Assembly (NCBI GenBank): GCA_916048095.2 | Contig: OU696588.1 | Coordinates: forward strand, 7,897,790 to 7,961,789 | DNA: 64,000 nucleotides | From: Sacculina carcini | Lineage: Eukaryota; Arthropoda; Thecostraca; Sacculinidae | Direction of reading: 5' to 3' | In this document: piece by piece, positions 47,364 through 58,941 of the stretch | Layout: each line of letters starts with the position of its first letter | How positions within the stretch are numbered: position 1 is the first letter of the stretch | Program-made: the position numbers and the translations under genes | The notes under the pieces: model-generated | The model's input: only the letters and a program-made list of their open reading frames with translations | Told to the model about the DNA's origin: nothing | Databases searched by the model: none

Positions 47364-48659
47364 CTCAAGGTCACCTTGGCTGATGCAATGCACACACCAT
47401 GATACCGCGCTGACGTCTGCGCATGCGCAGTACATCAAACACATTCCCCGCCAGTCTGGCGCCATCTCAGGGTAACCTTGGATGGTGCACAATCACGCAC
47501 CGCGCACGTGATACCGCGCTGACGTCGGCGCATGCGCAGTTTGAACAAATCATTGTTATAGACATCTTCTAACATCCACCGTCTATTCACCCGTTTAAAC
47601 ACACTTGATAAATATTTTTCAAAATAATTTCATTATATTTTTAAATCAACTTGTTTTAACACAACTAATTATCATAACCTAATATAATAAACATTAATAT
47701 ACCCAATACGCGCGCCACAATTGTATCATGTGCATTTGTCTCATAACTCTAAATTAATTTAGTTAGCATAACCAAATATAATAAACATTAATATATCTAA
47801 TACGTGCGCCACAATTGTATCATGTGCGCCACAAGTGTCTCACAATTCTATATATTAATTGTACCCTCGTGCTTGCGCACTATATATACCACATATAAAC
47901 CATCTCTCTTGAACATCTACAATGGCCGGACCGCGTAAGACTCTGCTCGAACCCCGAGGACCTCGGTTCGAATCCCAGCCAGGTAATAACTTTCTTCACT
48001 CAACACTAAACTCTACACACAAATAATCGAAATAAATTGGATGAATTAAAGAAAATAAAGAAAATAAAGAAAATAAAGAAAATAAAGAAAATAAAGAAAA
48101 TAAAGAAAATAAAGAAAATAAAGAAAATAAAGAAAATAAAGAAAATAAAGAAAATAAAGAAAATAAAGAAAATAAAGAAAATAAAGAAAATAAAGAAAAT
48201 AAAGAAAATAAAGAAAATAAAGAAAATAAAGAAAATAAAGAAAATAAAGAAAATAAAGAAAATAAAGAAAATAAAGAAAATAAAGAAAATAAAGAAAATA
48301 AAGAAAATAAAGAAAATAAAGAAAATAAAGAAAATAAAGAAAATAAAGAAAATAAAGAAAATAAAGAAAATAAAGAAAATAAAGAAAATAAAGAAAATAA
48401 AGAAAATAAAGAAAATAAAGAAAATAAAGAAAATAAAGAAAATAAAGAAAATAAAGAAAATAAAGAAAATAAAGAAAATAAAGAAAATAAAGAAAATAAA
48501 GAAAATAAAGAAAATAAAGAAAATAAAGAAAATAAAGAAAATAAAGAAAATAAAGAAAATAAAGAAAATAAAGAAAATAAAGAAAATAAAGAAAATAAAG
48601 AAAATAAAGAAAATAAAGAAAATAAAGAAAATAAAGAAAATAAAGAAAATAAAGAAAAT
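47364..48659 (+). repeat. Monomer 31
   Basis: Core 47364-48048 (GTCTCATAACTC, CATCTACAATGG), tail 48049-48659 (611 bp, homogeneous). Confidence 0.95.
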
Positions 48660-50000
48660 CTCAAGGTCACCTTGGCTGATGCAATGCACACACCATGATA
48701 CCGCGCTGACGTCTGCGCATGCGCAGTACATCAAACACATTCCCCGCCAGTCTGGCGCCATCTCAGGGTAACCTTGGATGGTGCACAATCACGCACCGCG
48801 CACGTGATACCGCGCTGACGTCGGCGCATGCGCAGTTTGAACAAATCATTGTTATAGACATCTTCTAACATCCACCGTCTATTCACCCGTTTAAACACAC
48901 TTGATAAATATTTTTCAAAATAATTTCATTATATTTTTAAATCAACTTGTTTTAACACAACTAATTATCATAACCTAATATAATAAACATTAATATACCC
49001 AATACGCGCGCCACAATTGTATCATGTGCATTTGTCTCAGAACTCTAAATTAATTTAGTTAGCATAACCAAATATAATAAACATTAATATATCTAATACG
49101 TGCGCCACAATTGTATCATGTGCGCCACAAGTGTCTCACAATTCTATATATTAATTGTACCCTCGTGCTTGCGCACTATATATACCACATATAAACCATC
49201 TCTCTTGAACATCCACAATGGCCGGACCGCGTAAGACTCTGCTCGAACCCCGAGGACCTCGGTTCGAATCCCAGCCAGGTAATAACTTTCTTCACTCAAC
49301 ACTAAACTCTACACACAAACAATCGAAATAAATTGGATGAATTAAAGCAAATAAAGAAAATAAAGAAAATAAAGAAAATAAAGAAAATAAAGAAAATAAA
49401 GAAAATAAAGAAAATAAAGAAAATAAAGAAAATAAAGAAAATAAAGAAAATAAAGAAAATAAAGAAAATAAAGAAAATAAAGAAAATAAAGAAAATAAAG
49501 AAAATAAAGAAAATAAAGAAAATAAAGAAAATAAAGAAAATAAAGAAAATAAAGAAAATAAAGAAAATAAAGAAAATAAAGAAAATAAAGAAAATAAAGA
49601 AAATAAAGAAAATAAAGAAAATAAAGAAAATAAAGAAAATAAAGAAAATAAAGAAAATAAAGAAAATAAAGAAAATAAAGAAAATAAAGAAAATAAAGAA
49701 AATAAAGAAAATAAAGAAAATAAAGAAAATAAAGAAAATAAAGAAAATAAAGAAAATAAAGAAAATAAAGAAAATAAAGAAAATAAAGAAAATAAAGAAA
49801 ATAAAGAAAATAAAGAAAATAAAGAAAATAAAGAAAATAAAGAAAATAAAGAAAATAAAGAAAATAAAGAAAATAAAGAAAATAAAGAAAATAAAGAAAA
49901 TAAAGAAAATAAAGAAAATAAAGAAAATAAAGAAAATAAAGAAAATAAAGAAAATAAAGAAAATAAAGAAAATAAAGAAAATAAAGAAAATAAAGAAAAT
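48660..50000 (+). repeat. Monomer 32
   Basis: Core 48660-49344 (GTCTCAGAACTC, CATCCACAATGG, private ACAAACAATCG), tail 49345-50000 (656 bp) beginning with one GCAAATAAA unit. Confidence 0.95.
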
Positions 50001-51143
50001 CTCAAGGTCACCTTGGCTGATGCAATGCACACACCATGATACCGCGCTGACGTCTGCGCATGCGCAGTACATCAAACACATTCCCCGCCAGTCTGGCGCC
50101 ATCTCAGGGTAACCTTGGATGGTGCACAATCACGCACCGCGCACGTGATACCGCGCTGACGTCGGCGCATGCGCAGTTTGAACAAATCATTGTTATAGAC
50201 ATCTTCTAACATCCACCGTCTATTCACCCGTTTAAACACACTTGATAAATATTTTTCAAAATAATTTCATTATATTTTTAAATCAACTTGTTTTAACACA
50301 ACTAATTATCATAACCTAATATAATAAACATTAATATACCCAATACGCGCGCCACAATTGTATCATGTGCATTTGTCTCATAACTCTAAATTAATTTAGT
50401 TAGCATAACCAAATATAATAAACATTAATATATCTAATACGTGCGCCACAATTGTATCATGTGCGCCACAAGTGTCTCACAATTCTATATATTAATTGTA
50501 CCCTCGTGCTTGCGCACTATATATACCACATATAAACCATCTCTCTTGAACATCCACAATGGCCGGACCGCGTAAGACTCTGCTCGAACCCCGAGGACCT
50601 CGGTTCGAATCCCAGCCAGGTAATAACTTTCTTCACTCAACACTAAACTCTACACACAAATAATCGACATAAATTGGATGAATAAAGGAAAATATAGAAA
50701 ATAAAGAAAATAAAGAAAATAAAGAAAATAAAGAAAATAAAGAAAATAAAGAAAATAAAGAAAATAAAGAAAATAAAGAAAATAAAGAAAATAAAGAAAA
50801 TAAAGAAAATAAAGAAAATAAAGAAAATAAAGAAAATAAAGAAAATAAAGAAAATAAAGAAAATAAAGAAAATAAAGAAAATAAAGAAAATAAAGAAAAT
50901 AAAGAAAATAAAGAAAATAAAGAAAATAAAGAAAATAAAGAAAATAAAGAAAATAAAGAAAATAAAGAAAATAAAGAAAATAAAGAAAATAAAGAAAATA
51001 AAGAAAATAAAGAAAATAAAGAAAATAAAGAAAATAAAGAAAATAAAGAAAATAAAGAAAATAAAGAAAATAAAGAAAATAAAGAAAATAAAGAAAATAA
51101 AGAAAATAAAGAAAATAAAGAAAATAAAGAAAATAAACAAAAT
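50001..51143 (+). repeat. Monomer 33
   Basis: Core 50001-50685 ends GGATGAATAAAGG rather than GGATGAATTAAAG, shared with the next monomer. Tail 50686-51143 (458 bp) ends with a CAAAAT unit. Confidence 0.95.
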
Positions 51144-52385
51144 CTCAAGGTCACCTTGGCTGATGCAATGCACACACCATGATACCGCGCTGACGTCTGC
51201 GCATGCGCAGTACATCAAACACATTCCCCGCCAGTCTGGCGCCATCTCAGGGTAACCTTGGATGGTGCACAATCACGCACCGCGCACGTGATACCGCGCT
51301 GACGTCGGCGCATGCGCAGTTTGAACAAATCATTGTTATAGACATCTTCTAACATCCACCGTCTATTCACCCGTTTAAACACACTTGATAAATATTTTTC
51401 AAAATAATTTCATTATATTTTTAAATCAACTTGTTTTAACACAACTAATTATCATAACCTAATATAATAAACATTAATATACCCAATACGCGCGCCACAA
51501 TTGTATCATGTGCATTTGTCTCATAACTCTAAATTAATTTAGTTAGCATAACCAAATATAATAAACATTAATATATCTAATACGTGCGCCACAATTGTAT
51601 CATGTGCGCCACAAGTGTCTCACAATTCTATATATTAATTGTACCCTCGTGCTTGCGCACTATATATACCACATATAAACCATCTCTCTTGAACATCTAC
51701 AATGGCCGGACCGCGTAAGACTCTGCTCGAACCCCGAGGACCTCGGTTCGAATCCCAGCCAGGTAATAACTTTCTTCACTCAACACTAAACTCTACACAC
51801 AAATAATCGAAATAAATTGGATGAATAAAGGAAAATATAGAAAATAAAGAAAATAAAGAAAATAAACAAAATAAAGAAAATAAAGAAAATAAAGAAAATA
51901 AAGAAAATAAAGAAAATAAAGAAAATAAAGAAAATAAAGAAAATAAAGAAAATAAAGAAAATAAAGAAAATAAAGAAAATAAAGAAAATAAAGAAAATAA
52001 AGAAAATAAAGAAAATAAAGAAAATAAAGAAAATAAAGAAAATAAAGAAAATAAAGAAAATAAAGAAAATAAAGAAAATAAAGAAAATAAAGAAAATAAA
52101 GAAAATAAAGAAAATAAAGAAAATAAAGAAAATAAAGAAAATAAAGAAAATAAAGAAAATAAAGAAAATAAAGAAAATAAAGAAAATAAAGAAAATAAAG
52201 AAAATAAAGAAAATAAAGAAAATAAAGAAAATAAAGAAAATAAAGAAAATAAAGAAAATAAAGAAAATAAAGAAAATAAAGAAAATAAAGAAAATAAAGA
52301 AAATAAAGAAAATAAAGAAAATAAAGAAAATAAAGAAAGTAAAGAAAATAAAGAAAATAAAGAAAATAAAGAAAATAAAGAAAAT
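51144..52385 (+). repeat. Monomer 34
   Basis: Core 51144-51828 (GTCTCATAACTC, ends GGATGAATAAAGG), tail 51829-52385 (557 bp) with one CAAAATAAA and one AAAGAAAGT unit. Confidence 0.95.
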
Positions 52386-52546
52386 CTCAAGGTCACCTTG
52401 GCTGATGCAATGCACACACCATGATACCGCGCTGACGTCTGCGCATTAGGGCTGGGCAGGAACCGGTTCCGGAACCGGCTCTGACGGTTCTGCTACGTGG
52501 ATATTGGAACCGGGTCCGAGACTCAGAACCGGTTCTGGAACCGGGT

Positions 52547-52738
52547 CCACGCGGATCCGAGTCCACACGGTTCCGATTCTCGGACCCGGGTCCACACGGA
52601 TCCGAGTCCACACGGTTCCGATTCTCGGACCCGGGTCCACACGGATCCGAGTCCACACGGTTCCGATTCTTGGACCCGGGTCCACACGGATCCGAGTCCA
52701 CACGGTTCCGATTCTCGGACCCGGGTCCACACGGATCT
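52547..52738. repeat. 45-bp minisatellite in hAT copy 1, four units
   Basis: Four full units (52547-52726) of CCACACGGATCCGAGTCCAC, then ACGGTTCCGATTCTCGGACC and CGGGT, and a partial unit. The unit holds palindromes such as GGACCCGGGTCC and resembles the GGAACCGGTTCC motifs at the element ends, so it may be an amplified subterminal motif. All frames stay open because 45 is a multiple of 3. Confidence 0.92.
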
Positions 52739-52745
52739 TAGTATC

Positions 52746-53890
52746 AGGACTGACAGGAAAATGTATGCGCATTGCGCACACACTACATGAACACTACGGT
52801 GCGTTTTAGAATTACGCTAATATGAAATTGCGGTGAATGCTGTTTTTCACGTTTATTTAAAAATGCGTATTATATTGTCTTCTTTTTTCTGAAATACATG
52901 TACATTATTTGCAAGTAAGTCTGTGCGCGCAGAGCCATATTACACGAGGTATAATACTAAATTTAATATATATTATTTATTACGCTGATTTTATTGAGTA
53001 TACTATTAATATATTATTTTTTGGCGTATGATTACCGGAATTTGATTAAATAACCGCATTTTCAGCTAATTTGAGCGAAAAAGTATCGCATGAATGTTGA
53101 TACAACATTTTTCTAAATCTGCGTGAAAACTGCATCCTTTCCATGGTGACTTCAATTACAATTCAACAATCAAACAAACAAACAACAATAATTTTAAAAT
53201 CAAAGGCAGCAAATTAAACGCTACACGATCGCAATTTCACTACAAAATGGATGTTTCAACTTGACTTCAGGAGAAGGTTTTCTCATTGAATCCAATAAAA
53301 TATACATTTTCGGAATCAGCATGAAAAATGTATCTACCGCAACTTTGTACTCGTTAAACTTTTGGAAAAGTAAAGAATCCACACATTCTAATGCACACAA
53401 GCATACATGACCAAAGCTGTGATCACGGCACATCGATCACATTTGACGTGTCGCCCACAAAGAATGTGAAAACCCATACAGGTGTGAACCAGGCGAGAAA
53501 GATGCCTGCTAAGTTTGTTTGTATCGAACGAAATGTGCCTGAATTTCCTGGATGGAAGTCAGATTGTGTGAACATTGATGAATCCTGTCATATTTGTGTG
53601 GAAATATGTTTGTAAATGTGTTTGTGTTGTTTGTTTGAGTTATATGCCTCACTCACCCAAAAAAACAAAATGAGGATCCCCCACAAAAATGAAATTTATG
53701 AAATGTTGAATTTAATTTTGTGAGAATACCCACTATAATGAAACTGATAGAACTTTGACTTTGAATAAAATTTTGAATTTATATAAACATTTGTTATTTT
53801 CCCAGTCACACGTTCATCTATGCCAACTCTCTTTTGTGTCTTCTCCCTTTGGGTGATCTCTAAACATGCGCACAGAAAATATATTTTTTC
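52746..53890. other. Interior of hAT copy 1, no recognised gene
   Basis: AT-rich sequence. A 74-codon frame at 53391-53615 (plus) and a 70-codon frame at 53221-53433 (minus) overlap one another. The minus frame is shifted in the second element by one extra A near 56288. I recognise no domain. It may be decayed cargo or old transposon sequence. Confidence 0.5.
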
Positions 53891-55420
53891 ATCCAAGCGG
53901 AACCGGTTCCGGAACCGGTTCCAACGGTTCCACTGCCCTACGGATCCGGAACCGTGAGTATCAATTTTCACGGTTCCTGCCCAGCCCTACTGCGCATGCG
54001 CAGTACATCAAACACATTCCCCGCCAGTCTGGCGCCATCTCAGGGTAACCTTGGATGGTGCACAATCACGCACCGCGCACGTGATACCGCGCTGACGTCT
54101 GCGCATGCGCAGTTTGAACAAATCATTGTTATAGACATCTTCTAACATCCACCGTCTATTCACCCGTTTAAACACACTTGATAAATATTTTTCAAATTAA
54201 TTTCATTATATTTTTAAATCAACTTGTTTTAACACAACTAATTATCATAACCTAATATAATAAACATTTATATACCCAATACGCGCGCCACAATTGTATC
54301 ATGTGCATTTGTCTCAGAACTCTAAATTAATTTAGTTAGCATAACCAAATATAATAAACATTAATATATCTAATACGTGCGCCACAATTGTATCATGTGC
54401 GCCACAAGTGTCTCACAATTCTATATATTAATTGTACCCTCGTGCTTGCGCACTATATATACCACATATAAACCATCTCTCTTGAACATCCACAATGGCC
54501 GGACCGCGTAAGACTCTGCTCGAACCCCGAGGACCTCGGTTCGAATCCCAGCCAGGTAATAACTTTCTTCACTCAACACTAAACTCTACACACAAATAAT
54601 CGAAATAAATTGGATGAATTAAAGAAAATAAAGAAAATAAAGAAAATAAAGAAAATAAAGAAAATAAAGAAAATAAAGAAAATAAAGAAAATAAAGAAAA
54701 TAAAGAAAATAAAGAAAATAAAGAAAATAAAGAAAATAAAGAAAATAAAGAAAATAAAGAAAATAAAGAAAATAAAGAAAATAAAGAAAATAAAGAAAAT
54801 AAAGAAAATAAAGAAAATAAAGAAAATAAAGAAAATAAAGAAAATAAAGAAAATAAAGAAAATAAAGAAAATAAAGAAAATAAAGAAAATAAAGAAAATA
54901 AAGAAAATAAAGAAAATAAAGAAAATAAAGAAAATAAAGAAAATAAAGAAAATAAAGAAAATAAAGAAAATAAAGAAAATAAAGAAAATAAAGAAAATAA
55001 AGAAAATAAAGAAAATAAAGAAAATAAAGAAAATAAAGAAAATAAAGAAAATAAAGAAAATAAAGAAAATAAAGAAAATAAAGAAAATAAAGAAAATAAA
55101 GAAAATAAAGAAAATAAAGAAAATAAAGAAAATAAAGAAAATAAAGAAAATAAAGAAAATAAAGAAAATAAAGAAAATAAAGAAAATAAAGAAAATAAAG
55201 AAAATAAAGAAAATAAAGAAAATAAAGAAAATAAAGAAAATAAAGAAAATAAAGAAAATCTCAAGGTCACCTTGGCTGATGCAATGCACACACCATGATA
55301 CCGCGCTGACGTCTGCGCATTAGGGCTGGGCAGGAACCGGTTCCGGAACCGGCTCTGACGGTTCTGCTACGTGGATATTGGAACCGGGTCCGAGACTCAG
55401 AACCGGTTCTGGAACCGGGT

Positions 55421-55702
55421 CCACGCGGATCCGAGTCCACACGGTTCCGATTCTCGGATCCGAGTCCACACGGATCCGAGTCCACACGGTTCCGATTCTT
55501 GGACCCGGGTCCACACGGATCCGAGTCCACACGGTTCCGATTCTCGGACCCGGGTCCACACGGATCCGAGTCCACACGGTTCCGATTCTCGGACCCGGGT
55601 CCACACGGATCCGAGTCCACACGGTTCCGATTCTTGGACCCGGGTCCACACGGATCCGTGTCCACACGGTTCCGATTCTCGGACCCGGGTCCACACGGAT
55701 CT
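55421..55702. repeat. 45-bp minisatellite in hAT copy 2, six units
   Basis: Six full units (55421-55690) plus a partial. The first unit reads CTCGGATCCGAGT instead of CTCGGACCCGGGT, and the last has GGATCCGTGTCC. Confidence 0.92.
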
Positions 55703-55709
55703 TAGTATC

Positions 55710-56860
55710 AGGACTGACAGGAAAATGTATGCGCATTGCGCACACACTACATGAACACTACGGTGCGTTTTAGAATTAACGCTAATATGAAATTGCGGTG
55801 AATGCAGTTTTTCACGTTTATTTAAAAATGCGTATTATATTGTCTTCTTTTTTCTGAAATACATGTACATTATTTGCAAGTAAGTCTGTGCGCGCAGAGC
55901 CATATTACACGAGGTATAATACTAAATTTAATATATATTATTTATTACGCTGATTTTATTGAGTATACTATTAATATATTATTTTTTGGCGTATGATTAC
56001 CGGAATTTGATTAAATAACCGCATTTTCAGCTAATTTGAGCGAAAAAGTATCGCATGAATGTTGATACAACATTTTTCTAAATCTGCGTGAAAACTGCAT
56101 CCTTTCCATGGTGACTTCAATTACAATTCAACAATCAAACAAACAAACAACAATAATTTTAAAATCAAAGGCAGCAAATTAAACGCTACACGATCGCAAT
56201 TTCACTACAAAATGGATGTTTCAACTTGACTTCAGGAGAAGGTTTTCTCATTGAATCCAATAAAATATACATTTTCGGAATCAGCATGAAAAAATGTATC
56301 TACCGCAACTTTGTACTCGTTAAACTTTTGGAAAAGTAAAGAATCCACACATTCTAATGCACACAAGCATACATGACCAAAGCTGTGATCACGGCACATC
56401 GATCACATTTGACGTGTCGCCCACAAATAATGTGAAAACCCATACAGGTGTGAACCAGGCGAGAAAGATGCCTGCTAAGTTTGTTTGTATCGAACGAAAT
56501 GTGCGTGAAAATCCTGGATGGAAGTCAGATTGTGTGAACATTGATGAATCCTGTCATATTTGTGTGGAAATATGTTTGTAAATGTGTTTGTGTTGTTTGT
56601 TTGAGTTATATGCCTCACTCACCCAAAAAAACAAAATGAGGATCCCCCACAAAAATGAAATTTATGAAATGTTGAATTTAATTTTGTGAGAATACCCACT
56701 ATAATGAAACTGATAGAACTTTGACTTTGAATAAAATTTTGAATTTATATAAACATTTGTTATTTTCCCAGTCACACGTTCATCTATGCCAACTCTCTTT
56801 TGTGTCTTCTCCCTTTGGGTGATCTCTAAACATGCGCACAGAAAATATATTTTTTCATCC
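55710..56860. other. Interior of hAT copy 2, no recognised gene
   Basis: Matches 52746-53890 with scattered substitutions, for example GTGCGTGAAAATCC near 56500 versus GTGCCTGAATTTCC near 53535, and AATAATGTG versus AAGAATGTG. Confidence 0.5.
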
Positions 56861-58941
56861 AAGCGGAACCGGTTCCGGAACCGGTTCCAACGGTTCCACT
56901 GCCCTACGGATCCGGAACCGTGAGTATCAATTTTCACGGTTCCTGCCCAGCCCTACTGCGCATGCGCAGTACATCAAACACATTCCCCGCCAGTCTGGCG
57001 CCATCTCAGGGTAAACTTGGATGGTGCACAATCACGCACCGCGCACGTGATACCGCGCTGACGTCTGCGCATGCGCAGTTTGAACAAATCATTGTTATAG
57101 ACATCTTCTAACATCCACCGTCTATTCACCCGTTTAAACACACTTGATAAATATTTTTCAAATTAATTTCATTATATTTTTAAATCAACTTGTTTTAACA
57201 CAACTAATTAGCATAACATAATATAATAAACATTAATATACCCAATACGCGCGCCACAATTGTATCATGTGCATTTGTCTCAGAACTCTAAATTAATTTA
57301 GTTAGCATAACCAAATATAATAAACATTAATATATCTAATACGTGCGCCACAATTGTATCATGTGCGCCACAAGTGTCTCACAATTCTATATATTAATTG
57401 TACCCTCGTGCTTGCGCACTATATATACCACATATAAACCATCTCTCTTGAACATCTACAATGGCCGGACCGCGTAAGACTCTGCTCGAACCCCGAGGAC
57501 CTCGGTTCGAATCCCAGCCAGGTAATAACTTTCTTCACTCAACACTAAACTCTACACACAAATAATCGAAATAAATTGGATGAATTAAAGAAAATAAAGA
57601 AAATAAAGAAAATAAAGAAAATAAAGAAAATAAAGAAAATAAAGAAAATAAAGAAAATAAAGAAAATAAAGAAAATCAAGAAAATCAAGAAAATCAAGAA
57701 AATCAAGAAAATCAAGAAAATCAAGAAAATAAAGAAAATAAAGAAAATAAAGAAAATAAAGAAAATAAAGAAAATAAAGAAAATAAAGAAAATAAAGAAA
57801 ATAAAGAAAATAAAGAAAATAAAGAAAATAAAGAAAATAAAGAAAATAAAGAAAATAAAGAAAATAAAGAAAATAAAGAAAATAAAGAAAATAAAGAAAA
57901 TAAATAAAATAAATAAAATAAATAAAATAAAAAAAATAAAAAAAATAAAAAAAATAAAAAAAATAAATAAAATAAATAAAATAAAAAAAATAAAAAAAAT
58001 AAAAAAAATACATAAAATACATAAAATACATAAAATAAATGAAATAAATAAAATAAATAAAATAAATAAAATAAATAAAAAAAATAAAATAAATAAAATA
58101 AATAAAATAAATAAAATAAAATAAAGAAAATAAAGAAAATAAAGAAAATAAAGAAAATAAAGAAAATAAAGAAAATAAAGAAAATAAAGAAAATAAAGAA
58201 AATAAAGAAAATAAAGAAAATAAAGAAAATAAAGAAAATAAAGAAAATAAAGAAAATAAAGAAAATAAAGAAAATAAAGAAAATAAAGAAAATAAAGAAA
58301 ATAAAGAAAATAAAGAAAATAAAGAAAATAAAGAAAATAAAGAAAATAAAGAAAATAAAGAAAATAAAGAAAATAAAGAAAATAAAGAAAATAAAGAAAA
58401 TAAAGAAAATAAAGAAAATAAAGAAAATAAAGAAAATAAAGAAAATAAAGAAAATAAAGAAAATAAAGAAAATAAAGAAAATAAAGAAAATAAAGAAAAT
58501 AAAGAAAATAAAGAAAATAAAGAAAATAAAGAAAATAAAGAAAATAAAGAAAATAAAGAAAATAAAGAAAATAAAGAAAATAAAGAAAATAAAGAAAATA
58601 AAGAAAATAAAGAAAATAAAGAAAATAAAGAAAATAAAGAAAATAAATAAAATAAATAAAATAAATAAAATAAATAAAATAAATAAAATAAATAAAATAA
58701 ATAAAATAAATAAAATAAATAAAATAAATAAAATAAATAAAATAAATAAAATAAATAAAATACATAAAATACATAAAATAAATAAAATAAATAAAATAAA
58801 TAAAATAAATAAAATAAATAAAATAAATAAAATAAATAAAATAAAGAAAATAAATAAAATAAAGAAAATAAAGAAAATAAAGAAAATAAAGAAAATAAAG
58901 AAAATAAAGAAAATAAAGAAAATAAAGAAAATAAAGAAAAT

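Larger units (their letters stand above)
52447..53989. mobile_element. Non-autonomous hAT-type DNA transposon, copy 1
   Basis: 1543 bp with 19-bp perfect terminal inverted repeats TAGGGCTGGGCAGGAACCG (52447-52465 and 53971-53989), flanked by the 8-bp target duplication CTGCGCAT (52439-52446 and 53990-53997). An 8-bp duplication and TAGGGCTGGGC-type ends are typical of the hAT superfamily. GGAACCGGTTCC palindromes lie near both ends. I see no transposase: the interior has only short frames. The target is the centre of the palindrome CTGCGCATGCGCAG in the first 31-bp repeat. Confidence 0.88.
52386..55259 (+). repeat. Monomer 35 carrying a hAT-type element
   Basis: Core 52386-54621 is 2236 bp, which equals 685 plus a 1543-bp element plus an 8-bp target duplication. 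Tail 54622-55259 (638 bp) is homogeneous. The rare AACATTTATATACC variant is shared with the core at 2838. Confidence 0.95.
55321..56955. mobile_element. Non-autonomous hAT-type DNA transposon, copy 2
   Basis: 1635 bp, same terminal repeats (55321-55339 and 56937-56955) and same target duplication CTGCGCAT (55313-55320 and 56956-56963). It is 92 bp longer than copy 1: two extra 45-bp units account for 90, and single-base insertions near 55778 (TTAACGC) and 56288 (GAAAAAATG) for the other two. A handful of substitutions separate the copies. Confidence 0.88.
55260..58941 (+). repeat. Monomer 36 carrying the same hAT-type element
   Basis: Core 55260-57587 is 2328 bp (685 + 1635 + 8). Tail 57588-58941 (1354 bp) is mosaic: six AATCAAGAA units near 57675-57728, AAATAAAAA units near 57930-58005, ACATAAAAT runs near 58010-58035 and 58760-58780, and AAATAAAAT blocks. 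Core markers GGGTAAACTTGG (shared with 36330) and private AATTAGCATAACATAAT. Confidence 0.95.

Noticed and set aside
52446-52809. Overlapping frames in the 45-bp repeat (TRIRVHTVPILGPGS and similar)
   Set aside because: All frames on both strands are open because 45 is divisible by 3 and the unit is GC-rich without stops; unit number differs between the copies.
53391-53615. 74-codon frame in the hAT interior as a transposase remnant
   Set aside because: No hAT motif is visible, and an overlapping frame on the other strand is equally long. I cannot support a product.
53866-54145. Frames crossing the right end of the hAT element as fused genes
   Set aside because: They join transposon end and core sequence by chance, and neither side has coding support.
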